Shown here: positions 56,922 through 64,000 of the stretch, in pieces
Layout: the number at the start of each line of letters is the position of its first letter
How positions within the stretch are numbered: the first letter of the stretch is position 1
Source of the DNA: Citrobacter amalonaticus
GTDB taxonomy: Bacteria > Pseudomonadota > Gammaproteobacteria > Enterobacterales > Enterobacteriaceae
Length of the DNA: 64,000 bases
Direction of reading: 5' to 3'
NCBI RefSeq assembly: GCF_018323885.1
Contig: NZ_AP024585.1
Span: 1,860,001-1,924,000 of the forward strand
The notes under the pieces: model-generated
What the model was told of the DNA's origin: nothing
Seen by the model: the letters and a program-made list of their open reading frames with translations, nothing else
The model's database searches: none
Program-made: the position numbers and the translations under genes

Positions 56922-57755
56922 TCAGGATTCCGGCGGTACCGACATATGACGATATTTCACCAGAATGTCGTTCTGGCGATCGGCTTTATTCTGCAAATCC
57001 CACAACCCACGATCGATACCATCGTTGATGAGGAAGATGACGCCCGTCTCAATGGCGGACATCAGGCACAACATCACCGGTTCGTTGGAAGTGTAGCCAA
57101 TTTCACCTTCCAACAGTCTCTGATAATCGATAAAGCGGAACACCCCAGCCTGCACTTCATAAGACAGAATGGTTTTACTGGTGTTGACCGAGGAGAGGAT
57201 CTCACCGGTGCTGACGTTGACTACGCGCAGGTTCACCGCAATCTGGTCAAGCTGGTATTGCGTGTCTGCGCCGATACCGAAGTAACGCGCACCGACGCCG
57301 CCGGATTTCACGTTACTTTCGTAGCCGATAATCGACCCTTCAACCATGATGTTTGCCGCCGTCAGCGACTGTAGCGGGATTCGGTTGTTGATGGCGACAG
57401 TCCCGTTTTCCTGAGCGGCACGAATGATCTTACGTTCATTCAGCAAGTTTTGCAGTCCCTGGCGCTCCAGTGGAACAAACCAGCGGGAATCTTTCAGTGC
57501 GGTGACCAGCATCGCAGTGGCGCTTTGTGGGACGGCTGTTGAGAAGTTACTGGCCGGGTAGGGTTTAAACTGCCCGGTTTCATCCTGAATGTTATACACC
57601 GAGACAAAAATTTTACCCGTTGGAATCGGTAAATGCGTTAAATCCTTATAACTTTGCGCACGGGGCATTAAGGTCGGTTTAGCGGCTTCTTTTGGCGGGG
57701 CGGTTAAGCATCCGCTCAGTAAAATGACGGCGACGAATACAAGTAAGCGCTGCAT
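56922..57755 (-). CDS. csgG: CsgG, curli secretion pore lipoprotein
   Basis: A 277-residue outer membrane lipoprotein. Signal with lipobox LSGC (Cys16), the pore-constriction region containing SYKDLTHL and VSVYNIQDETGQFKPYPASN, and FIDYQRLLEGEIGYTSNEP in the barrel. Nine copies form the channel that exports CsgA and CsgB. Last gene of csgDEFG; length as in E. coli. Confidence 0.98.
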   Translation of the reverse strand: MQRLLVFVAVILLSGCLTAPPKEAAKPTLMPRAQSYKDLTHLPIPTGKIFVSVYNIQDETGQFKPYPASNFSTAVPQSATAMLVTALKDSRWFVPLERQGLQNLLNERKIIRAAQENGTVAINNRIPLQSLTAANIMVEGSIIGYESNVKSGGVGARYFGIGADTQYQLDQIAVNLRVVNVSTGEILSSVNTSKTILSYEVQAGVFRFIDYQRLLEGEIGYTSNEPVMLCLMSAIETGVIFLINDGIDRGLWDLQNKADRQNDILVKYRHMSVPPES

Positions 57756-57780
57756 GATGATTGTCCTTACGTGGCGGTAC

Positions 57781-58197
57781 TTAGAAATCGGTAGATTGCG
57801 ACTGTAAACCCGACACTTCGATCGTCGATGTTTTGCCCGTTTTCCTGTCCGTGACGTTTAGCTGCAACTGACCATCCCGGTTAGCAATGTCCACAATGAA
57901 ATCATTGGTCACCATCCTGCCGGGTTTCCCCGTGTTAATATTGGTCAACAGCCCACCTAATATTTGTGACTGAATGGCCTGAGTGAAGTTATCCAACGCG
58001 GAGGGAGTTTCAATTCCGTAATCGTCGTTATAACTGGGATCTTTATAAGAGTTTTGCGCCTGGGCGCTATTCAGTAAAAAAGAACCGTTATTGGGGTTTC
58101 CACCAAAGTTAGGGTTACGGAACTGGAAGGTCATATTTCCGGCCCAACTTAATGGCGAAATAAGCATGAGTACTACTACTGCATGTTTGACACGCAT
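57781..58197 (-). CDS. csgF: CsgF, curli assembly factor
   Basis: A 138-residue exported protein. The mature N-terminus [20 protein letters not shown] is the part that plugs into the CsgG pore; the C-terminal half ties CsgB nucleation to the cell surface. The signal ends near residue 19. 26-base spacing to csgE and csgG on either side. Confidence 0.97.
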   Translation of the reverse strand: MRVKHAVVVLMLISPLSWAGNMTFQFRNPNFGGNPNNGSFLLNSAQAQNSYKDPSYNDDYGIETPSALDNFTQAIQSQILGGLLTNINTGKPGRMVTNDFIVDIANRDGQLQLNVTDRKTGKTSTIEVSGLQSQSTDF

Positions 58198-58223
58198 TAC
58201 AGCCTCCGGACAAAAATCATTTT

Positions 58224-58613
58224 TTAGAATTCGTCATGCGTTAAATCGCCGGTGCTCAATAGCGTTTTATCTATTTGCCGTCGGTTTAAGGCATCCTCAG
58301 TTTGTGCCAGCGCGAAGACAACAGTTTTTTCGAAGTCTCTTTTCGTTGGAAATAAAAAAGTCTGGAATATAACGTCCTGATTAACCGTTATTGTGATCCA
58401 ACTTCCCCAACGTGCACTGGGTCGCTCATTGATGGTCAAATTGCCTGGATAATCACTTTCCCATTTGTCGCTAAACGCACGATAAAAATCGTGGCCAATA
58501 GACGAAACCGTGTGGTCAGTTAAGAGCCCAGGAACTTCAACTTCTACAGCCAGCGTCGTGCTGGCAGCGAACAGCAACTGCGCCGCTGCAAGCCAGGTTA
58601 AATAGCGTTTCAT
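58224..58613 (-). CDS. csgE: CsgE, curli secretion specificity chaperone
   Basis: A 129-residue periplasmic protein. Signal peptide ([20 protein letters not shown]), then [20 protein letters not shown] and [17 protein letters not shown] as in E. coli. It caps CsgG and selects curli subunits. ATG 58613 corresponds to the known length. Confidence 0.97.
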   Translation of the reverse strand: MKRYLTWLAAAQLLFAASTTLAVEVEVPGLLTDHTVSSIGHDFYRAFSDKWESDYPGNLTINERPSARWGSWITITVNQDVIFQTFLFPTKRDFEKTVVFALAQTEDALNRRQIDKTLLSTGDLTHDEF

Positions 58614-58617
58614 GGCG

Positions 58618-59268
58618 TTATCGCCTGAGGTTATCATTTGCCCACGAAACCGCCTGGGTACGGTTTTTGACAGCTATCTTTTTGAAAAGATTATAAAGAT
58701 GCGTTTTGACCGTGTTTTCACTGATAAACAGTGAACGTGCGATTTCGATATTAGAGGCGCCGATACGCAGCTTATTCAGGATCTCTTTTTCGCGATGAGT
58801 CAGGAGGGCTGACTCACTGCTGTTGTAGCGATAATTACCTGAGTGAGTGATCAGATAACTGGCCAGTTTCTGTGAGAAGTAACATTCTCCCCGCAGGATC
58901 CCTTGCAAACCGTTTACGACACGCTCTTCGTCATCCGCTACGTAAAAAACGCCATTGATATGCGGCCAGTTTTCAATATCCCGGTAGGGATAATCATCAG
59001 GCGTGTTCAACAATAACGTCTTTAAATTATTGTTTTTCCGACTTAAGTTATCCTGCCAGTAATGGATGAGCTTTTTATCCGCTTCCATCATATCGACTAA
59101 AACAATGCAGCTGGAGGAGATATCATCCAGAGAACGCTGAATATTATGCAGTTTTCCGGAGAGGGCCAGAGATTGTTTTAAATGCTGCAATAATGCTGTA
59201 GCTTGCAGGGATGGTTTGGTGATCAACAATAATGTATGACCATGAATACTATGGAATTCATTAAACAT
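58618..59268 (-). CDS. csgD: CsgD, LuxR-family master regulator of curli and biofilm
   Basis: A 216-residue regulator: an N-terminal receiver-like domain lacking the phospho-acceptor pattern ([20 protein letters not shown]) and a C-terminal LuxR HTH ([20 protein letters not shown], then [15 protein letters not shown]). It activates csgBAC and adrA. ATG 59268 gives the E. coli length. The 5' region is shared with csgBAC and carries the known long control area. Confidence 0.98.
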   Translation of the reverse strand: MFNEFHSIHGHTLLLITKPSLQATALLQHLKQSLALSGKLHNIQRSLDDISSSCIVLVDMMEADKKLIHYWQDNLSRKNNNLKTLLLNTPDDYPYRDIENWPHINGVFYVADDEERVVNGLQGILRGECYFSQKLASYLITHSGNYRYNSSESALLTHREKEILNKLRIGASNIEIARSLFISENTVKTHLYNLFKKIAVKNRTQAVSWANDNLRR

Positions 59269-60030
59269 GATGAAACCCCACTTTTTTAGTCGCACATCTG
59301 ACAGTTGCCTGCAGAAATGAGGCACCAGAAGTACTGACAGATGTTGCACTGCTGTGTGTAGTAAAATAAGAATCAGCCCGAACGGGGCAAATATTAATAC
59401 AAATGAACTACAACTGATTTCAATCTAGCCATTACAAATCTTAAAGCAAGTGTTAAACATGTAACAGAATGTAAAAATATATATTAATTTATTATCTTAA
59501 GGCTTTTTTTAAGTTTAGATTTGATAGTAAAGTTGTACATCCAGCCTTTACTGCACAGATTTAAAAAATCATACAAATTATATTAATTAATTGAATTTAA
59601 AGTAATAAACACTATTCTCTCTGGTACTTCATCGGTGTGGGAATTGCTCAGTGATGACATTCGCCGGCGTCGTGCATTTTGATGACGAAAAAAACGAGCC
59701 TTGTCACGACTTGCTCATCTCTCTCTTCTTCGAGCGTACAACATAGCCTGGAAAGTCCACTTTACAGCCTGCTGACTGACGGCGAGAAAAAGCACGACCG
59801 ATAATCATGAAGAAAATAAAATAAGCGCAAATAACAGGCTATTCCTGCCCTGTTTAGTACTTTGGTGTGAGCGAAAATATAAAAATACCACTGGCGGGTG
59901 AGTTATTTAAAATGTTTCCGCAGACATACTCTTCATCGTAACGCGACGTTAACAAATTACGTTTAGCGTTAACAGGCAAATTGATGAGAACGTTATTTTC
60001 TCGATGTGCGACCAGGTCCAGGGTGACAAC
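59269..60030. promoter_or_regulatory. csgD-csgBAC intergenic control region
   Basis: 762 bases, AT-rich (especially 59400-59620), about the same size as in E. coli. It holds the divergent csgD and csgBAC promoters. In E. coli OmpR, IHF, H-NS, CpxR, RstA and MlrA act here. The stretch around 59510-59540 resembles the conserved OmpR zone, but I do not assign exact operators except the CsgD box below. Confidence 0.8.
59895..59905 (+). promoter_or_regulatory. CsgD-binding box of csgBAC
   Basis: CGGGTGAGTTA fits the published CsgD consensus CGGGKGAGNKA exactly, 126 bases before csgB ATG, a position expected for activation of csgBAC. Confidence 0.85.
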
Positions 60031-60486
60031 ATGAAAAACAAATTGTTATTTATGATGTTAACAGTACTGGGTGCGCCTGGAATTGCTTCCGCAACAAGTT
60101 ATGATTTAGCGCATTCCGAATATAACTTTGCGGTAAATGAATTAAGTAAGTCTTCATTTAATCAGGCAGCCATTATTGGTCAAGTGGGCACGAATAATAG
60201 TGCAAAGATACGCCAGGAGGGCTCTAAACTTTTGTCGGTAGTTTCACAAGAAGGTGGAAGTAACCGGGCCAAAGTTGACCAATCAGGAGCTTATAATTTT
60301 GCGTATGTTGCTCAGTCGGGTCATTCCAATGATGCCAGTATATCGCAAAGTAATTACGGTAATACTGCGATGATTATCCAGAAAGGTTCTGGAAATAAAG
60401 CAAATATTACTCAGTATGGTACGCAAAAAACAGCAGTTGTAGTGCAGAGACAGTCGCAAATGGCAATTCGCGTTATTCAACGCTAA
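60031..60486 (+). CDS. csgB: CsgB, curli nucleator subunit
   Basis: A 151-residue exported amyloid with signal peptide (KNKLLFMMLTVLGAPGIASA) and five imperfect 22-residue repeats with QAAIIGQVGTNNSAKIRQ, RAKVDQSGAYNFAYVAQ and so on. The final repeat ends QRQSQMAIRVIQR, basic as in E. coli, which anchors nucleation. Starts csgBAC. Confidence 0.97.
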   Translation: MKNKLLFMMLTVLGAPGIASATSYDLAHSEYNFAVNELSKSSFNQAAIIGQVGTNNSAKIRQEGSKLLSVVSQEGGSNRAKVDQSGAYNFAYVAQSGHSNDASISQSNYGNTAMIIQKGSGNKANITQYGTQKTAVVVQRQSQMAIRVIQR

Positions 60487-60526
60487 TCCATTGACGACGC
60501 TTAAATCAATCCGATGGGGGTTTACC

Positions 60527-60979
60527 ATGAAACTTTTACAAGTGGCAGCATTTGCAGCAATCGTGGTTTCTGGCAGTGCTCTGGCTGGTTCTGTTCCGCA
60601 ATGGGGCGGCGGCGGCGGTGGCGGCGGCGGGAGCAGTTCCGGCCCGGAATCGACCCTGAGCATTTATCAGTCAGGGGTCAACAACGCCGCGCTTGCGCTG
60701 CAAAGCGACGCTCGTAAATCTGATACGACCATTCATCAGAATGGCTTTGGTAACGGCGCCGACGTGGGCCAGGGCTCAGATAACAGCACCATCGATCTGA
60801 CTCAAAACGGCTTCAAAAACAACGCCACCATCGATCAGTGGAACGGCAAAAATTCGGACATTACTGTGAGCCAGTATGGTGGACATAACGCCGCGCTGGT
60901 GAACCAGACTGCGTCCGATTCCAGCGTTCTTGTGCATCAGGTTGGTTTTGGCAACAACGCCACCGCTAATCAGTACTAA
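60527..60979 (+). CDS. csgA: CsgA, major curli amyloid subunit
   Basis: A 150-residue secreted amyloid: signal peptide (1-20), the N22 secretion region, then five repeats of S-x5-Q-x4-N-x5-Q: STLSIYQSGVNNAALALQ, SDTTIHQNGFGNGADVGQ, STIDLTQNGFKNNATIDQ, SDITVSQYGGHNAALVNQ and SSVLVHQVGFGNNATANQ. The N22 zone has a run of nine Gly (WGGGGGGGGGSSSG), more homopolymeric than the GGGGNHGGGGNN type of E. coli. 40 bases after csgB. Confidence 0.97.
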   Translation: MKLLQVAAFAAIVVSGSALAGSVPQWGGGGGGGGGSSSGPESTLSIYQSGVNNAALALQSDARKSDTTIHQNGFGNGADVGQGSDNSTIDLTQNGFKNNATIDQWNGKNSDITVSQYGGHNAALVNQTASDSSVLVHQVGFGNNATANQY

Positions 60980-61000
60980 TTCAGTTTATGTGCTGACGAT

Positions 61001-61026
61001 AAACAGGGCGAAAGCCCTGTTTTTTT
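61001..61026 (+). terminator. Terminator between csgA and csgC
   Basis: AACAGGGC, GAAA tetraloop, GCCCTGTT and a T-run. It likely lowers csgC relative to csgA. Confidence 0.9.
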
Positions 61027-61039
61027 TCGGGAGGACATC

Positions 61040-61372
61040 ATGAACACCTTATTACTCCTTGCGGCGCTCTCTAATCAGATAACGTTTGCAACCACCCAGC
61101 AAGGCGACATTTACACGATTACGCCGCAGGTCACCCTGACACAACCCTGTGTGTGCCAGGTGCAGATTTTAGCCCTTCGTGACGGTGTGGCGGGGCAAAG
61201 TCAGTCACGACAGAAAAAGACCCTGTCTCTACCCGCTAATCAGGCCATTGATTTGACCAGACTCAGTTTAAATATCTCTGCACAAGACACCGTCAAAATC
61301 GTGGTTACGGTTTCTGACGGCCAGTCTCTGCATTTATCGCAACAGTGGCCGCCCTCTGTGAAATCGTCATAA
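61040..61372 (+). CDS. csgC: CsgC, periplasmic inhibitor of curli amyloid formation
   Basis: A 110-residue Ig-like protein. The N-terminal signal is short (NTLLLLAALSNQITFA), the mature part contains a CxC (QPCVCQVQI) as in E. coli. It keeps CsgA from polymerising in the periplasm. Preceded by GGGAGGA at its ATG. Confidence 0.96.
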   Translation: MNTLLLLAALSNQITFATTQQGDIYTITPQVTLTQPCVCQVQILALRDGVAGQSQSRQKKTLSLPANQAIDLTRLSLNISAQDTVKIVVTVSDGQSLHLSQQWPPSVKSS

Positions 61373-61517
61373 CTGACTGACAATTAATGCGTCGATGCTG
61401 GCAGAAGCGAGGTGGCTGAACTATGAATAGAGTGACGCGGAATGCGTGACTCCCGGGCCTGTCGCCGTCAGGGAATACATCACCCCTCAAGGATGAATAC
61501 TCATTGAGGAAAGCATC

Positions 61518-61841
61518 ATGCTGTTATCTGTCACGCGTAAAACAAGCCTTCCGCTGCTCGCGCTTCTTGCCCTGTTTTCTTTTACCGCAATGGCGGATGC
61601 GGGAGGACAGGGCGGGGTGATTCACTTCACCGGTCAAATCGTAGAACCGCCCTGCAATGTGAGTCTGGAGCAACAGCGCCTTGCAATGTCGTGCTATAAC
61701 ACGGGGCGCACGCAAACCCGCTATTACTCACCCCAGGAACTGCTAAAAGCACCACAGCACTTCAAACAGATCGCCGCAGTTAACTTGCACTATCTGGATG
61801 AGAAGAAAAAACTGGCGGTGATGAACATCAGCTACCGCTAA
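61518..61841 (+). CDS. ymdA: YmdA, small exported protein
   Basis: A 107-residue protein with signal peptide ([16 protein letters not shown]) and a mature part that starts [20 protein letters not shown], a beginning that resembles fimbrial-type subunits but lacks the rest. Two Cys suggest a disulfide. Same place as E. coli ymdA, between csgC and ymdB. Function unknown. Confidence 0.93.
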   Translation: MLLSVTRKTSLPLLALLALFSFTAMADAGGQGGVIHFTGQIVEPPCNVSLEQQRLAMSCYNTGRTQTRYYSPQELLKAPQHFKQIAAVNLHYLDEKKKLAVMNISYR

Positions 61842-61930
61842 ACAGGTCATTCAGACAAACAGACGAAAAAAGCGATTTCAGGGTATCCCCTGCTGTACAC
61901 TTACAGAATAGAGTGACGCAAGGAGGTTCT

Positions 61931-62464
61931 ATGGAATCGCGTATTCATGTTATCCAGGGGGATATCACCACAGTCGTGGTTGATGTCATCGTCAATGCCG
62001 CAAACGCCTCGCTGATGGGGGGCGGAGGTGTTGATGGGGCAATCCATCGCGCTGCGGGCCCCGCCTTACTGGAAGCCTGCATGAAAGTCAGACAGCAGCA
62101 GGGCGAGTGCCCGACGGGCCATGCGGTGATCACGCTTGCCGGAAACCTCCCCGCTAAAGCGGTCATTCATACCGTCGGCCCGGTCTGGCGTGGCGGCGAG
62201 CATAACGAAGCGCAACTGCTACAGGATGCGTACGTTAATAGCCTGAATCTGGCGCTGGCCAATGGCTACGCGTCCATTGCCTTTCCGGCAATCAGTACCG
62301 GAGTTTACGGCTATCCGCGAGCCGCCGCCGCAGAAATTGCGCTAAAAACCGTTTCGGAATTTATTACCCGCCGCGCTTTGCCTGAGCAGATATACTTTGT
62401 CTGTTATGATGACGAAACAACCCGACTCTACCAGCGTCTACTTACCCAACAAGGCGATGAATGA
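61931..62464 (+). CDS. ymdB: YmdB, macrodomain O-acetyl-ADP-ribose deacetylase and RNase III regulator
   Basis: A 177-residue macrodomain. [20 protein letters not shown] (residues 7-26) and [16 protein letters not shown] contain the ADP-ribose-binding Asp/Asn and Gly loop; [13 protein letters not shown] is the second phosphate loop. E. coli YmdB deacetylates O-acetyl-ADP-ribose and inhibits RNase III. AGGAGG lies before ATG 61931. It overlaps clsC by 8 bases. Confidence 0.96.
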   Translation: MESRIHVIQGDITTVVVDVIVNAANASLMGGGGVDGAIHRAAGPALLEACMKVRQQQGECPTGHAVITLAGNLPAKAVIHTVGPVWRGGEHNEAQLLQDAYVNSLNLALANGYASIAFPAISTGVYGYPRAAAAEIALKTVSEFITRRALPEQIYFVCYDDETTRLYQRLLTQQGDE

Positions 62465-63887
62465 GCTGACTCGCCTCGCCCGCGCCACGCGTCCTCTGTG
62501 CGACAATCACCCCGGAGAGTGCGGCATTCTTGCGCTCGATAACAGTCTGGACGCCTTTGCCGCCCGTTACCGGCTGGCGGAAATGGCGGAGCGCACGCTG
62601 GATGTTCAGTACTATATCTGGGAAGACGACATGTCCGGGCGACTGCTGTTCGCTGTTCTTCTGGCGGCGGCGAAACGTGGTGTCCATGTGCGCCTGTTGC
62701 TTGATGACAACAACACGCCAGGGCTGGATGACACTCTGCAACTGCTCGATGCCCATCCCAACATTGAAGTTCGCCTGTTTAATCCTTTCTCTTTTCGCAT
62801 GCTACGGATGCTGGGTTATCTGACCGATTTCGCCAGGCTAAACCGACGGATGCATAACAAAAGCTATACCGCAGACGGTGTTGTCACCCTGGTAGGCGGG
62901 CGAAACATTGGCGATGCCTATTTTGGCGCGGGCGAGGAGCCGCTGTTCTCCGATCTGGACGTGATGGCCATCGGACCCGTCGTCAGGGAGGTTGCTGAGG
63001 ATTTTGAACGCTACTGGCATTGCGCGTCGGTTTCGACGTTGAAATCGGTACTGGCACTTTCCGAGCAAGAGATCACCGAACGCATTGAGCTACCCGACGC
63101 CTGGTACAACGATCCCATCACCCGTCGATATCAGCATAAACTGAAAACCAGCCCGTTTATGACCCATCTCGATCGCGGAACGCTACCGCTTATCTGGGCG
63201 AAGACCCGGCTGTTAAGTGACGATCCCTTAAAAGGCCAGGGGAAAGCGCAGCGCCACTCTATACTGCCACAACGACTGTTTGACGTGATGGGTTCGCCGA
63301 CGGAGCGGATTGACATTATTTCTGCCTATTTTGTCCCGACCCGTGCAGGCGTCGCGCAGTTGCTGAAACTGGTGCGTAAAGGCGTCAAAATTGCGATTCT
63401 CACCAATTCATTAGCCGCCAATGATGTCGCGGTGGTACATGCCGGATATGCGCGCTGGCGGAAGAAACTACTGCGTTATGGTGTCGAGCTCTATGAACTG
63501 AAGCCGACGCGTGAACGTCAGGTGGTACTGCACGACAGGGGGCTTACGGGGAACTCCGGTTCCAGCCTGCATGCCAAAACGTTCAGTATTGACGGGCGTA
63601 AGGTGTTTATTGGTTCACTGAATTTTGATCCCCGTTCCACGTTGCTGAACACGGAAATGGGATTTGTGATTGAAAGCGAGACGCTGGCGACGCTTATCCA
63701 TAACCGGTTCATTGAGAGTCAACGCGATGCGGCCTGGCAATTACGCCTCGATCGCTGGGGGCGAATTAACTGGGTGGATCGGCAGCAGGACGAAGAACTG
63801 GTGTTAAAAAAAGAACCCGCCACAGGATTCTGGAAGCGGGTTCTGGTGCGACTGGCGACGCTATTGCCTGTCGAGTGGCTGCTTTAA
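62457..63887 (+). CDS. clsC: ClsC, cardiolipin synthase C
   Basis: A 476-residue phospholipase D-superfamily enzyme. The two HKD motifs are [12 protein letters not shown] (near residue 135) and [11 protein letters not shown] (near 375), each followed by GG/GSxNFD. Its C-terminus LLPVEWLL is the E. coli end. It makes cardiolipin from phosphatidylglycerol and phosphatidylethanolamine, with YmdB as co-factor in E. coli. ATG 62457 fits the usual length; ATG 62406 is another option that overlaps ymdB further. Confidence 0.95.
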   Translation: MNELTRLARATRPLCDNHPGECGILALDNSLDAFAARYRLAEMAERTLDVQYYIWEDDMSGRLLFAVLLAAAKRGVHVRLLLDDNNTPGLDDTLQLLDAHPNIEVRLFNPFSFRMLRMLGYLTDFARLNRRMHNKSYTADGVVTLVGGRNIGDAYFGAGEEPLFSDLDVMAIGPVVREVAEDFERYWHCASVSTLKSVLALSEQEITERIELPDAWYNDPITRRYQHKLKTSPFMTHLDRGTLPLIWAKTRLLSDDPLKGQGKAQRHSILPQRLFDVMGSPTERIDIISAYFVPTRAGVAQLLKLVRKGVKIAILTNSLAANDVAVVHAGYARWRKKLLRYGVELYELKPTRERQVVLHDRGLTGNSGSSLHAKTFSIDGRKVFIGSLNFDPRSTLLNTEMGFVIESETLATLIHNRFIESQRDAAWQLRLDRWGRINWVDRQQDEELVLKKEPATGFWKRVLVRLATLLPVEWLL

Positions 63888-63901
63888 CGTGGTCGCAGGC
63901 A

Positions 63902-64000
63902 TTAGCCGGTCACTTTTTTGCTTTGTTCCTGTCTGACCGGCGGTTTGCCGGAGAACAGGAATTTAAGCAGCGGAATGCGCAAATGAATCTCATACAATAC
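63902..64000 (-). CDS. opgC: OpgC (MdoC), C-terminal end only, cut by the window edge
   Basis: 33 codons read leftward from the right edge, starting [20 protein letters not shown] and ending KKVTG at TAA (63902-63904). This is the C-terminus of OpgC, the membrane protein that succinylates osmoregulated periplasmic glucans, and gene order clsC-opgC is as in E. coli. Partial because of the window boundary, not broken. Confidence 0.88.
   Translation of the reverse strand, partial: VLYEIHLRIPLLKFLFSGKPPVRQEQSKKVTG

Overview
The window is a gamma-proteobacterial chromosome segment of the Enterobacteriaceae. Its core gene order (yccM, cbpMA, agp, yccJ, wrbA, ymdF, rutR, putAP, efeUOB, phoH, serX, ghrA, ycdXYZ, csgGFED/BAC, ymdAB, clsC, opgC) is that of the Escherichia/Salmonella/Citrobacter group. 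The scsABCD operon next to cbpA is a Salmonella/Citrobacter trait, while rutR and csg look E. coli-like. Citrobacter is the most likely genus, but this is inferred from gene content and I ran no search.

Left part (1-20 kb) is accessory. It starts with a VOC-family gene and a broken 3' fragment of trpA. The topAI-yjhQ-yjhP toxin/antitoxin operon follows, preceded by a short leader peptide (candidate toiL) whose stop codon lies in a perfect hairpin. After an AT-rich stretch with a LuxR/RcsA-type regulator comes the most striking part, about 13 kb that reads as a complete sphingolipid (ceramide) synthesis, phosphorylation and export locus: a GNAT-fold N-acyltransferase (yghO, candidate bacterial ceramide synthase), a fatty acyl-AMP ligase, an NAD-dependent epimerase/reductase, an acyl carrier protein and a serine palmitoyltransferase-like enzyme. 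Facing them are a private LptF/LptG-like pair, a YtfJ paralogue, a CHAD-like protein, a Wzx/MATE-like flippase (yghQ), and three paralogous P-loop kinases (yghR, yghS, yghT), followed by pitB. E. coli K-12 keeps only yghO and yghQRST-pitB of this set; here the block looks intact.

Middle part (19-38 kb): an unknown lipoprotein, an AI-2E family transporter, yccM without the tor operon, cbpMA, the scsABCD disulfide/copper-stress operon and an orphan NqrC-like flavoprotein. Next is a Fur-boxed eight-gene iron operon of the FetMP/P19 type: FTR1 permease, periplasmic P19-like protein, DUF2318 membrane protein, two MacB/FtsX-type permeases, an ATPase, a TlpA-like lipoprotein thioredoxin and a double-HTH protein. 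A TauE/SafE exporter and an ArsR-like regulator close this accessory stretch.

Right part (38.6-64 kb) is conserved backbone: agp, yccJ-wrbA, ymdF, rutR (without the rutA-G operon it controls in E. coli), putA/putP with PutA operator motifs between them, the Fur-boxed efeUOB ferrous iron system, phoH, a tRNA-Ser(GGA) gene with 129-bp tandem repeats carrying copies of its 3' end, ghrA, ycdXYZ, both curli operons with their long shared regulatory region, ymdA, ymdB, clsC, and the 3' end of opgC at the right edge.
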